Position numbers and translations under genes: made by a program. Positions 47,978 through 59,075 of a DNA stretch of 64,000 bases are shown piece after piece; within the stretch, counting starts at the first letter, position 1; the number at the start of each line of letters is the position of its first letter. Source of the DNA: Adiantum capillus-veneris (lineage: Eukaryota; Streptophyta; Polypodiopsida; Polypodiales; Pteridaceae); the NCBI GenBank assembly GCA_014529385.2, contig CM043956.1, forward strand, positions 91,652,721 to 91,716,720, read 5' to 3'. The notes beneath the pieces were generated by a model. The model searched no databases and had not been told where the DNA came from. It worked only from the letters and a program-made list of their open reading frames with translations.

Positions 47978-48103
47978 ATATCCTTATATCCTTGAAATAC
48001 TTCCGAACATAGCCAAAGCTATTGACCAATCAAGGTTGCCAGCAATACTTCTTAGCTAATTATGACAATGAGATAATACATAAATGTAGCAACATAATGT
48101 CAT

Positions 48104-50201
48104 GTGTGGTTTTTTGAGCAAAATGCCAAAGATTATTGCTCTCACACTTGCCCCCCTCCTGAGTCAGATCTCTCCCCATCGACACGGGTTCATTAAAGGC
48201 AGATCTATGTATGACAATATCTTGGCAGCAATGGTAGGAATAGAGTATGCATCCTTCTCCAAGCAAGAGTGCATCTTACTTCAGCTGGACCTCGACAAAG
48301 CCTATGATAGGATAGAATGGTCCTATATAGAAGAATTCATGGGAGCTCTGGGCTTTGGGCCTCGCCTTTGTCACCTCATATGCACACTAGGCGTTGACAG
48401 CCAATCAGAGCTCCTGTTTAATGACAAAATTGTGGGCTCTTCTGAGGTTAAAAGGTCTATTAAGCAAGGATTTCCCCTGGCCCCCTTGCCTTTTGCCATC
48501 GGGTTGCATCCTCTCATTACGATGGTCAAAGCCAGTGCTGCGCGGGGAGAGATCCAAGGTCTACTGACCAGAATGTTCGCAGATGATTCACTCCTATTCT
48601 TGAAGGTGTGCCCTCAAGTTGTCAGGAGAGCTCTAGAGATTGTGCAAACATTTGCCATGGCCTCGAGATCCAAGTGCAATATAGAGAAGTCAAGACTAAT
48701 CTCCCTGATGGAGAACGACTATTTTGACCCTGCAGTCTGAACAGGAGAGGTCATCTCAAAAGGGAGTGTATTTGGACACCTAGGAGCCCCCGTAGGGGTG
48801 GACATAACCCACAATCAAAGATTTCAATGGGTCCTTGAAATAATAAGCTCAAAAATGAGAAGATGGGAGTTTGTTCTCCTCCCCTTCCAAGGATTAGATT
48901 GATTAATGCTTTTATGATCCTCTATATTACTTTCCTCAGCCTCGTGCTGAAGATGGCTAAGCGTAACTGGAAAGACTTCTTAAAACCAGTGACAAGGTTT
49001 CTTTGGAAGAACAACACGAACACCTTTCGGCCATGGCAGAGGGCTAGATGGGAGGTAGTTGCTTGCCCGATAGACCAAGGAGGGCTCAGCATTATTAACC
49101 CTGTATCCCATGCTGAGGCCCTTTGTGTCAAATTTATGGTCTCATTGGCTAAACAGGACCAAGCTTGGGCTATCATGACCAAGGAACTGTTTGATATAGT
49201 AAAACTGGGTTTGAAAGGGCGAAAGTAGAAGGGGGTTGTGATGCACGACAAACTTCTCGCCCTGAAGTGGTCTTATCTTAGATCTGGTGGACTCTTAAGG
49301 GAGCTGATAAGGAAGTGCAAAAGTGCAGGTGAGGTTTTGGAATGGGGGGAAGTAACCAGATACTTTAAGAACTCCATTTTGCATTGGTCCCCTTGGCTCT
49401 CTAAAATATTGGGGTCGCCGCAAAGCCCCTATTGGATAGAAATGGCCAGGAATGTGAATAATAAGGGGTTCGTTCGACTAGAGCAATTTTGGGATGGCAA
49501 CAGGAAGTGCTGGAAAACTACTGACTCTTTAGCCATCCAATTTCAACTAAGTGACTTTGAGATCTTACTAGTCTAGAGGGTGATGAAGAGCTTGATAAGG
49601 TGGTGATGCCAATTTGTGAATCCAACTTTGAATGGGACGCTTGGAGATGGCCGGGGAGTAGCCTCTTTTGGAAACCACACTCTAAAGGCATTTACCATGC
49701 ATTAATGCACGAGGCTAATTGGTGTAGCCCCCTCAACAAATTATGGAAGAGGCACTGGACAGAAAAACGGTGGGAGGGAGTCATGGAGAACATCTGGAAG
49801 CCAAGGTGGCCTCAGTATATGAAGATATTTCTGTGGAAAGTGATGTGGGGTGCTCTGCCGAGACGGGAGTAAAGATACAAGAAAGAGGCATTGGGTCCGA
49901 TTGTTGCTCGGGGTGCAGAACAGCTAGTGAAGACCTAGCCCACCTTTTCATGGGATGCCATGCAATTAGGGGCATGGCTGGGAAAATATGCAAGTGGATT
50001 CAAGGGACATGGCAAATTAAGTTCTTCAAGACTGATCTGTTCTTTGGTAGTAACAGGTTGGGAAGTCCTGCTCTTCTTGTCTGCACTCAAATAATCAGGT
50101 ACTACTTCTTACACCATATTTGGCAAGCAAGGAACCACCACGTGTTTGAGGGGATCTGGCTGTGGCAAGCTTTTGTGAAATCATACAAGAGAGTAGAGTG
50201 A
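48104..50201 (+). pseudogene. LINE reverse transcriptase ORF2 remnant
   Basis: The coding remnant of copy d. The first frame (48102-48740) holds the catalytic RT core with both acidic motifs intact, and later frames hold the thumb/C-terminal and zinc-binding parts. A stop (TGA near 48738) and at least three frame changes separate them. It is similar throughout to copies a-c, with amino-acid changes scattered, consistent with independent decay. Confidence 0.9.
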
Positions 50202-50423
50202 CGATACACATGATCGGAGGCAAACAAGTCTCAGAGGACTGGTCTAGAACAATACATAACATCTTGTAATAAGTAAAGCCTAGGAGTAGTAGTGGTTTCT
50301 CTGCCAAGCAGATAACTTGTAATCCTTTGACCCTCGAGGCTCGGTCTGAGCTCGAGTTTGGTTATATTTCTGTTGTTCCTAATACTATCCACTCACAATT
50401 GTGAGTTTTGCAAAAAAAAAAAG
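48104..50423 (+). mobile_element. LINE family 1, best copy (copy d) with target duplication
   Basis: This 2.3-kb 5'-truncated L1-like element is flanked by the 7-bp direct repeat atgtcat (48097-48103 and 50424-50430). It contains RT motifs 0 (HGFIKGRS), A (LDLDKAYDR, 48281-48312), B (IKQGFPLAP) and C (FADDS, about 48574-48590). A long post-RT region follows, then a zinc-binding domain (CSGC..ASEDLAHLFMGC, about 49907-49957). The 3' end carries the perfect palindrome ctcacaattgtgag (50392-50405) followed by gttttgc and poly(A). Frames change near 48738, 49228, 49576 and 49872, so it encodes no complete protein. The endonuclease and ORF1 are absent because of 5' truncation, as expected from incomplete target-primed reverse transcription. 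Confidence 0.95.
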
Positions 50424-50520
50424 ATGTCATTTCTTGATGGAATACGAAAGGCTGCAAAGGGGCATACCGTTTATCATATGCTCATGCTCGTTGTACTTCC
50501 ACGTCTCTTTAATGCACAAA

Positions 50521-50522
<2 letters not shown>

Positions 50523-50569
<47 letters not shown>
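50523..50569. repeat. (GA)n microsatellite
   Basis: About 23 uninterrupted GA repeats, 90 bp downstream of the LINE target duplication. Confidence 0.97.
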
Positions 50570-50571
<2 letters not shown>

Positions 50572-50639
50572 TTACTTGAAAAATTTGGGAGAGAGATGAA
50601 GATGGATAAATAGAGATGGTGATATTTAAGATAAATACA

Positions 50640-50945
50640 TACAAAGATAGAGGGGAAAGAGAGAGGGAGAGGAGGGATATAGAGTGAGTGTGTGTGTTTG
50701 GGGGGAGAGAGGGGGCATAAACAAAGGGGCTAAAAAAGGGATAAAAAGAGAAAGGAGAGGGAGGAAAAAGAAATCAAGAGGGATTTTGTGTGTGTGTGTG
50801 TGTGTGGAGAGAGCGAGCGTGTGTGTTTGGAGGGAGAGAGGGGGGGCATAAAAAAAGGGGCTAAAAAAGGGAGAAAAAGAAAAAGGAGAGGGAGGAAAAA
50901 GAAATCAAGAGGGATTGTGTGTGTGTGTGTGTGTGTGCTGGGGGG

Positions 50946-50989
<44 letters not shown>

Positions 50990-51056
50990 CATAAAGAGAA
51001 AGGAGAGGGAGGAAAAGGAAATCAAGAGAAATTGTGTGTGTGTGGTGTGTGTGTGA
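50640..51056. repeat. Minisatellite with embedded GT and GA tracts
   Basis: About three units of 120-140 bp. Each comprises a gggagagagggggcata start, gggctaaaaaaggga, aggagagggaggaaaa and aatcaagaggga, then a GT tract. The GT and GA tracts differ in length from unit to unit; one unit carries a long GA tract (50950-50988). This indicates duplication of a larger unit together with internal slippage. Confidence 0.88.
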
Positions 51057-51237
51057 GGTGGTAATGAGCGATACGAGTGGGGGGGAACGCGCTTCACCAA
51101 ACTCACTCTTTATCCTCCCCCATGCACACCAAAGAGGTACGGGAGTGTTAATGTGGACCTGGAGTGTAGCATAATTTAGGGTAGACCTTCTGTACCATAG
51201 CTTTTAGCACAAATGACAAAGTGAGCAGTTTCCCTGT
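51055..51237. repeat. Repeat X, copy 1
   Basis: Matches 53814-54012 in the same orientation. Shared blocks are gagcgatacgagtgggg, aactcactctt or caagctcactctt, aatgtggacct, gtagcataattta and cttttagcacaaatgacaaa. It starts at a GT/GA tract in both cases. Identity is high, differing mainly in G/C run length. Class unknown. Confidence 0.88.
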
Positions 51238-51393
51238 GCGTATGTGGGGTTTATAAGTGCCTCTAACCTTTTTGTTTTCTATAAAACTTACACTGAGCTA
51301 GTTTGGCTATTGTTCTTCAGCGCATGCATTTATATAAGTTGATTGAGAAGCATGGTCCCTTAAAAATATATACTCTCTCTCTCTTTATCATTG

Positions 51394-51539
<146 letters not shown>

Positions 51540-51631
51540 TTGAGCCTTTCATCATCCCATTGCTTCGTTCCTATTGGTCATCATTGGTAGCACTTGCATC
51601 ATGCATTGGTTTGGGGCTATAGAATTCGACA

Positions 51632-52293
51632 ATGTGGTGTGTCACTACTGGCTTGGGTATATGAGTGCCAAAGGAATGCAAATTCTTGAAACAAAGAAGC
51701 TTCTACCAGGTAAGGAAGAAGAAGGCGGGAAGAAAAGGTACAAGTCTAGGCTTGTGGTGAAAGGGTTTTCTCAAAAGAAAGGTATTGACTTCAATAAAAT
51801 ATTTTATCATGTTGTAAAAATGAACTCAATAAGGTTTGTCTTAAGCCTTCTGGCTGCTCATGATTTAAAGATTGAGAAAATGGATGTAAATATGGCATTC
51901 CCTCACGGTGACTTAGAGGAGCAAATTTACATGCTTCAACCAAAGAGGTATGAAGTAAGGGGCAAGGAGAAAATGGTTTGCAGATTAAGATCTTGTATGT
52001 TTTAAAGCAAGCATCAAGACAATGGTACTTGAAGTTCGATCGATGGATGTTGGATCATGGATTTAGAAGGTGCAGCTCAGATCATTGCTTCTACATGAAG
52101 AATTGGGAGATGGGCAGTTCATCACCCTAATGTTGTATGTTGATGACATGATGATTGCAAGTGCTAACATGTAGGACATCAAAGACCTAAATGAGGAGCT
52201 ATCTGAATATTTTTCAATGAAAGATTTAGGTGTTGCAAAGAGGATACTTGGTATGAAGATATCAAGGGACAAGACGAAGAAGAGAATAAATCA
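51632..52293 (+). pseudogene. Ty1/copia fragment with integrase deletion (copy 1, part A)
   Basis: The frame 51574-52005 reads the GAG-pre-integrase motif HYWLGYMSAKGMQIL and then, after KKLLP, jumps directly into RT (KKRYKSRLVVKGF). Compared with copy 2 (56393 and 57630), about 1.16 kb containing the integrase core is missing. RT continues in other frames with a YVDDM-type site near 52137-52150 and SMKDLGVAKRILGMKISRDK (52214-52275), then breaks off at about 52293. There is no upstream gag or 5' LTR. Confidence 0.9.
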
Positions 52294-53779
52294 TTTAAGT
52301 TTTTTAGTTTATGCATTTCATTTAGCAAAAGGAACTATTTTACAAAAATCCAGAATTCTATCTTTATCGAGACACACTAAGATAGATTTTAAGGCTAGGT
52401 CAACACATCTTTTCTGTCCTACAATGTTATATGTGAAACTCTTAGAGCTTCAATGTTTTTTCTCTTCATACAAATCCACAAGACAGTCCAGAATAATGAT
52501 CTAAATAAATAAAAAAACTTTAAACAAGATATCATTCTGGGTATGTCTACCAACAATTTCCTTAGCATGATTGTCTTGCAAACTTAAATATAACCAGGTT
52601 CTAAGTAGGTGCATGAACACCTACCTATGTAGTTGAATGCCAGCTTGAGCCATGTGTTGAAAAGGATTACAGACGTGAGAATGCCTTCTGGTATCACTTG
52701 GGTGCCGCAAGGTTTTGTGCATACCATGTATGGCTACTTTGTATGAGATGTGAGTGGTTGAAGGCGAGCATCTGTGGACTCCTTGCGAGTATAAAGGGGT
52801 TCCTTGAGTAGTTGTTGGCGAGATAATCAGTTTTGAGTAACCAGGGTAAGCAAAGTTAGACTCCTTGTGGGTAAACCAAGAATCCGTCACGCTCAAGACC
52901 AAGAAGGTTGTGTATGGCAGTACAGGATCATATGAAAGTGTAAGTGTGTGTGTGTGTGTGTGTGTAAGGTAACCATTCCTGCATAAGTAGAGAGCATGTG
53001 TGTGTGTTTTTTTATGTGCGAGCAACAAGGTGTGTGTGCTTGTAGTCATCTAAGATTAGTAAACATACTTAGATTTGTTGCGAGATAGGAGAGACAGAAA
53101 GTGTGAGTGTAAATAAAAAACGTGAGTATGTTCACACCTAGATTGTGTGTATGTGTGTGCGCGCACGCGCGTACGGTCAAAGGTGTGGGTGTGCAGGTAA
53201 TAGATCCCTATGTTGAAAGATAATAGAGGTAGTAAGCTCCAAGACCATACCTCTCCATATGGGCTGCCGAGTATGGAAGATCTTCGAGACTGCTTGCAGA
53301 GAAGCATACGCGAGTGGAGTAAGGACACCAGGAAGATCTCCCTAACATGCGAGCAAAGGGTGTGTCAAACATGCGAAGTTGCAGTACTAACAAGGATGGC
53401 CGAAGGATATGGGCGAGGTACCACCTCGGCAAGCCAAAGTGCCCCGTGTGTGTGTGCATACTAGATTTCATGAGGGATAAGGCTACCCACTAGCACGTAT
53501 AGCATTTTCAAATGCAGATTGGTCATGCGTGATTGAATGGGCCAAGATTTCCTCTATGCAGTGTCATTCTTTGAGAATTTTAATATGCACCAACCACGTT
53601 CACCTAACTTTTTGAGGAAAATATACATTCCTATTCCTTGCATGTATCTCATTAAATACCACCACTATGTGAATGTGGAAAGTACAGCTATCCCACATTG
53701 TATCACTAGATTTTTTATGAGTTGGTAGTGCCTACAATAATGTTTAAGGGAAGATCTGGGTACTACCTGTCAACTGGAT

Positions 53780-53813
<34 letters not shown>
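52294..53813. other. Spacer between copia fragments
   Basis: It contains GT tracts (52943-52966 and 53783-53811) and an alternating GC/GT patch (53150-53172). Some open frames occur on the minus strand around 53100-53470, but no motif was recognised. It is not a simple insertion into copia, because about 90 bp of RT sequence is present on both sides. Confidence 0.6.
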
Positions 53814-53816
<3 letters not shown>

Positions 53817-54012
53817 GTGGTAGTGAGCGATACGAGTGGGGGGGGGGGGGGGGGCAAGCTCACTCTTAATCCTCCTCCTCCCCCCCCCCCCCCCCAATGA
53901 ACACCAAAGAGCTAGGAGAGTGTTCATGTGGACCTACAATGTAGCATAATTTAAGGTAGACCTTTTGTACCATAGCTTCTAGCACAAATGACAAAGTGAG
54001 TAGTTTCCTTGT
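53814..54012. repeat. Repeat X, copy 2
   Basis: Second copy of 51055-51237, here with longer G (53839-53854) and C (53880-53895) runs. It directly abuts the copia RT fragment that follows. Confidence 0.88.
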
Positions 54013-54461
54013 TAAGCTGTCTAAATCTTTTTCAATGAGAGATTTAGGTGCTGCAAAGAGGATATTTGGTATGAAGATATCAAGGGACAAGATGAAGAAG
54101 AGAATAAAGCTATCTCAAGAGGATTACATCAAGAAGGTATTAGAAAGGTTTGCAATGCAAAATGCAAAAAAGGTTTCTACACCTTTGGTTGGCCACTTTA
54201 AACTAACCAAGGATATGTGTCCAAAGACACAAGAGGAGATAGCCTATATGTCTAAAGTTCCATATGTTGCATCGATAGGTTCTCTCATGTATGCTATGGT
54301 CCAAACATTGCACATGCAGTGGGAGTTGTAAGTAGGTTCATGGACAACCCAAGTAAAGAGAACTGGCAAGTTGTGAAGTGGATACTTAAATCTTTGAAAG
54401 GGACAACAACAAATGCTTTGTATTTTGGAGGAACTGATATTTTTATGGAAGGATATGCTTA
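54013..54461 (+). pseudogene. Ty1/copia RT-RNase H fragment (copy 1, part B)
   Basis: Begins with the same RT block that ends part A (SMRDLGAAKRIFGMKISRDK), continues through IKLSQEDYIKKVLERF and SKVPYVASIGSLMYAM, then frameshifts into the RNase H start (FGGTDIFMEGYA). It breaks at 54461, where LTR sequence follows immediately. Compared with copy 2 the deletion removes most of RNase H, the polypurine tract and the first bases of the LTR. Confidence 0.9.
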
Positions 54462-55026
54462 AAAACGCACATTTGTAAGGTCCTCGCTATGAGGAGAAGC
54501 CATCGTGCGTCAAGAGAAACTACTCTCTGAAAACCAAAATTTCCACGGCCGTCGGAATATTCCTTTTTGTCAAAATATTATAGCCAGACGGCGACCGAAA
54601 AGTGGTCAAAAAAGGCCGGTGGTTGGCTGGTGGTCGGAAGTCAATGGCTGGTGGGTGGTGGCCAAATTCAATGGCCGTTGGCTGATTTCAAGACGGACTT
54701 GTCTTTCAAGGACGGGCAGACATGGGCACGTTGGAGAGTTCAAGTCGGACTTGTCAACACAAGGATGGAGACACACGGTTGCCTCTCATGAGAGAGGGTA
54801 GCCCTTTTGGCCTATAAAAGGAGGCCTCTTCTAAACACAAAAACGGATTGTGAAGCATTGTGGTGCATTATGAAGTTGATGTGAGCTGGTGAAAGTGAAG
54901 CAAGGCAGGAGCTCCAAGCGGGTATAATCCCTTTGTAATCTACTTCTTGTTTTGAAGTACTAAAGCCATTGAGTGGATGCTTTCTCGTGGACGTAGCCCA
55001 CATTGGGTGAACCACGTATATTGTGT

Positions 55027-55066
<40 letters not shown>

Positions 55067-55150
55067 CTATAATTTTTCATGTGTGAAAATTATCTCTCTT
55101 GAATAAGTAAACTACTCAATTATCTACTTAGCTATGTCATATTTCCTAGC
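54462..55150 (+). repeat. Copia LTR shared between copy 1 and copy 2
   Basis: Homologous to 59110-59980: gcacatttgtaagg start region, ggccggtggttggctggtgg, a TATA box (tataaaag, 54813-54820), a CT tract (55030-55063) and a tttcctagca end. Its first ~35 bp are missing. A degenerate initiator-tRNA-Met primer site (tgttattagagg, 55154) follows, so it serves as the 5' LTR of copy 2, while on its left it joins the 3' remnant of copy 1. Confidence 0.88.
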
Positions 55151-58100
55151 AACTGTTATTAGAGGAAGGTGTGCTCGTAGCTAAATTATCTTAAGGAATG
55201 GATTCCTTGAATTGAGTCGGAGTAATGGTGGAGGAAGGGAAGCTCATGATTGAGAAGTTCAAGGGCAAGAACTACCAACACTGGAAGATGAAGATTATCT
55301 TTACCAGAAGGACCTTTATTTGCCACTAGGCAGTCTTGCAAAGAAGCCCGCAACAATGGGAAATGAAGCATGGATTTTCCTTGACCAAAATGCATTAGGA
55401 ACAATCCGGCTAAGCTTGGTGTCAACGGTGGCCTTCAACATTTTGGAGATGAAGACCACGGAGGACTTGATGAAGTAACTTGACGAACTCTATGAGAAAC
55501 CATCGGCATCCAATAAGGTATTTCTCATGAATCACTTGTTCAATCTAAAGATAGTAGAGAATGGCTCGATTGCAAAACACCTAAATGACTTTAACACCAA
55601 TAAAATTCAACTTCGACCGTTGAAAATCAATTTTGATGATAAAGTGCGAGCTCTCCTTATACTATCATCTCTATCGGATATTTGGGACAGCGTTGTGATG
55701 GCTGTAAGTAACTCTATCTCTGGCTCAAATACTCTTAAGTTTGATGATGTTGTGGTTTTTCTCCTAAGCGAGGAAATGCAAAGGAGAATCACAAGTGAAT
55801 CATCAAGTGTTGCACTATCAGTGGAAACAAGAGGAAGGTCTAAGGAGAGGTTCAAAAATCAAAAGGGCCGTGATCGCGCAACGCGGAGCAAGTCACGCAC
55901 GTTCTTGAAGTCGAAAATGTGGCAAGAAGGGCCGCGTCAAGAAGGATTGTTGGTCCAAGAAGAAGAAGGAGTTGATGTCTCAAGACATCTTGGCCAACAT
56001 CGAAGGCCAATGTGGTAGGTAAAGTAGAGCAAGATGCTCTAATTTTCTCATTAGACAATGTGTCTAATTCCTGGATAGTAGATTTCGAGGCTTTATTCCA
56101 TGCAACACCACACAAGCAACATTTCCAAGATTACACCAAAGATAATTCTGGGTATATATACTTGGGAGATGATGAAGCTTTTGAAATTGTCGGCAAAGGT
56201 ACAATTTGTGTCAAAAATGCCAACGGAAATGAATGGAAGCTGAAGGTCACAACATTGCATTCGGAAATAAATGGTGGAATATGTCAAAGGGATCTTTGGT
56301 GGTTGCCAAAGGAGAAAAGGTTGGTACACTTTGCTTGTGTATTGTCAGCTCGCAATCTTCAGCTCGTGCAAAACCTACAGAAGTTGTCAGAGCGGTGTGG
56401 CACTACTGGCTTGGGCATATGAGTGCCAAAGGAATGCAAATCCTTCAAACAAAGAAGCTTCTACCCAGTTCGAAAGAAGTGGACTTAGAGTTCTATGATG
56501 ATTGTGTTTATGGTAAAGAAAAGAGGGTAAAATTCCTAAAAGCAAGAAATGAAAGAAAAAATAAAAAACTTGAACAGGTTCATTCTAATGTTTGGGGTCC
56601 TGCAAGTACACTATCCCTTGGTGGCTCATTGTACTATGTAACATTCATAGATGATGCAATTAGAAAAACATGGTTTTATGTCATGAGGAATAAATCGGAT
56701 GTGTTTTCCATATTTCAAAGGTGGAAAGCTTTTGTGGAGAATGAAGTAGGTACCAAGGTTAAATGCCTCATATCCGACAATGGAGGTGAATATTGCAGCC
56801 AAGATTTTGAAAGATTTTGTGCTAGCAATGGAATTTGGAGGCAAAGGACAAACCCAAGGACACCTTAAAAAAATGGAATTTCCAAAAGGATGAACATAAA
56901 AATCATGGAGCGAGCTCAAAGCATGTGGCTACATGCAAGCTTACCGCTTGAGCTTTGGGTGGAAGCAATAAGTACGTCTGTGTATTTAATCAACCGGTCA
57001 CCCTCAACGCATTGGATGGGGGAGTTCTAGAGGAGTCATGGACAGGTAAACCGATGAATTATTCATTTCTCAAAGTATTTGGGTGTGAGGCTTTCATGCA
57101 CATAGATAGAAGCCTAAGATAAAAACTAGATGCAAAGTCCAAAAAGTGTTTCTTCATTGGCTATGGAAAAGGTGACTTTGGCTATCACCTATGGAATCTT
57201 GAAGATGGTAAAATCTTTAGAAGCAAGGATGTAATTTTCAATGAACAAACTATGTATAAAGATTACTTGGAAAGAAAACAAAACAAAACAAACAAGTGAT
57301 GAGTACATGGAGCTTGAGGACAGTGAAGACTTAAGGAGTGCAAACGCTGACAAGGTACAACAACGTCAACCAAATGAGGAGCCTCAACCTATTCCTTGAA
57401 GATCTACAAGAGCAAGTAAAACTCCAGAAAGGTTTATTCCTTCCTTCAACCATCTCTTGATCTCAGGTTCTGGAGAGTCGGAATCAGACAAGGAAGCTAT
57501 GCAGCACGAATCCAAAGAAGAATGGATAAAGAGCATGCAAGTGGAGATGGCCTCATTAGATCGCAAAACCAAACATGGGAGTTGGTTGAGTTGCCTAAAG
57601 ATAAGCACAAATGGGTGTATAAGCTGAAGGAAGAAGAAGATGGGAAGAAAAGGTACAAGTCTAGGCTTGTGGTCAAAGGGTTTCTCAAAAGAAAGGTATT
57701 GACTTCAATGAAATATTTTCTCCTTTTGTAAAAATTAAATCAATTAGGCTTGTCTTAAGCCTTGTGGTTGCTCATGATTTAAATCTCGAGCAAATGGATG
57801 TAAATATGGCACTCCCTCACGGTGACTTAGAGGAGGAAATTTACATGCTTCAACCAAAGGGGTATGAAGTAAGGGTTAAGGAGAAAATGGTTTTCAGATT
57901 AAAAAAGAGTTTGTATGGGTTAAAGCAAGCATCAAGACAATGGTACTTGAAGTTTGATCGATGGATGTTGGATCATGGATTGAGAAGGTGCAACTCAGAT
58001 CATTGTGTCTACACGAAGAATATGGGAGATGGGAAGTTCATCACCCTAATGTTGTATGTTGATGACATGCTGATTGCAAGTGCCAAAATGCAGGACATCA

Positions 58101-59075
58101 AAGACATAAAAGAGGATCTGTATAAATCTTTTTCAATGAAAGATTTAGGTGTTGCAAAGAGGATACTTGGTATGAAGATATCAAGGGACATGACGAAAAA
58201 GACAATAAAGCTATCTCAAGAGAATTACATCAAGAAGGTACTAGAAGGTTTGCAATGAAAAATGCAAAAAACAGTTTCTACACCTTTGGTTGGCCACTTT
58301 AAACTAACCAAGGATATGTGTCCAAAGACACAAGAGGAGATAGCCTATATGTCTAAAGTTCCATATGCTGCAACGGTAGGTTTTCTTATGTATGCTATGG
58401 TCTAGACAAGGCCAGACATTGCACATGCAGTGGGAGTTGTAAGTACGTTAATGGAAAACCCAAGTAAAGTGCACTAACAAGTTGTGAAGATGATACTTAG
58501 GTATCTGAAAGGGACAAAAACAAATGCTTTGTATTTTGGAGGAATTGATATTTTTATGGAAGGGTATGCTGATGCAGATATGGCATGTGACAAAGATACT
58601 TGAAGGAGCACTAATGGCTATGTCTTCACGGTTGGAGGCACAACAATAGGCTCGGCTTCAAAGTTGCAGAAAGTGGTTTCACTTTCTACCACGAAAGCAC
58701 AGTATGTAGCAATGACAGAGGCAAACAAAGAAATTCTGCGGCTTCACAAATTCTTGGAAGAGCTTGGATTCAAAAGAAAATTGTGTCTTATACATGGACA
58801 GCCAAAGTGCTATCCATCTTGCAAAGAACTCAGCCTTTCATTCAAAGACAAAGCACATTGAGGTGAGATGTCACTTCATACACACACTTTTGGAAGAGGG
58901 ACAGCTAAAGCTAGGAAAGGTGCATACAAGTGAAAATCATGTAGACATGTTTACAAAGGTGGTCAACAAGGAGAAGTTGAGCTTTTGCTCATCTTCAATC
59001 GGCATTCAAGGATAAGAAGCCAAGATGGAAAGTAGCCATAGGTTTGGTGTGGTGACTAATCTCCAAGTGGGAGAT
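55151..59075 (+). pseudogene. Ty1/copia gag-pol, broken (copy 2)
   Basis: Gag starts at ATG 55225 (FKGKNYQHWKMK), with a UBN2-type gag domain at 55527-55800 and a frameshifted zinc-knuckle region near 55915-55960. The protease site is degraded (WIVDFEA where copia has D-S/T-G-A; 56075-56095). GAG-pre-integrase HYWLGHMSAKG lies at 56400-56432. Integrase spans 56480-57030 with SDNGGEYCS near 56773-56800. RT spans 57500-58260 with YVDDM at 58055-58069, and RNase H 58560-59010 with LSTTKAQYVAMTEA. The order (integrase before RT) defines Ty1/copia. Many stops and frame changes separate the domains. A purine tract (aagtgggaga) ends at 59074. Confidence 0.96.

Noticed and set aside
53100-53470. Minus-strand frames between the copia fragments as a LINE C-terminus
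   Set aside because: Compared by eye with both LINE families, no conserved block was found.
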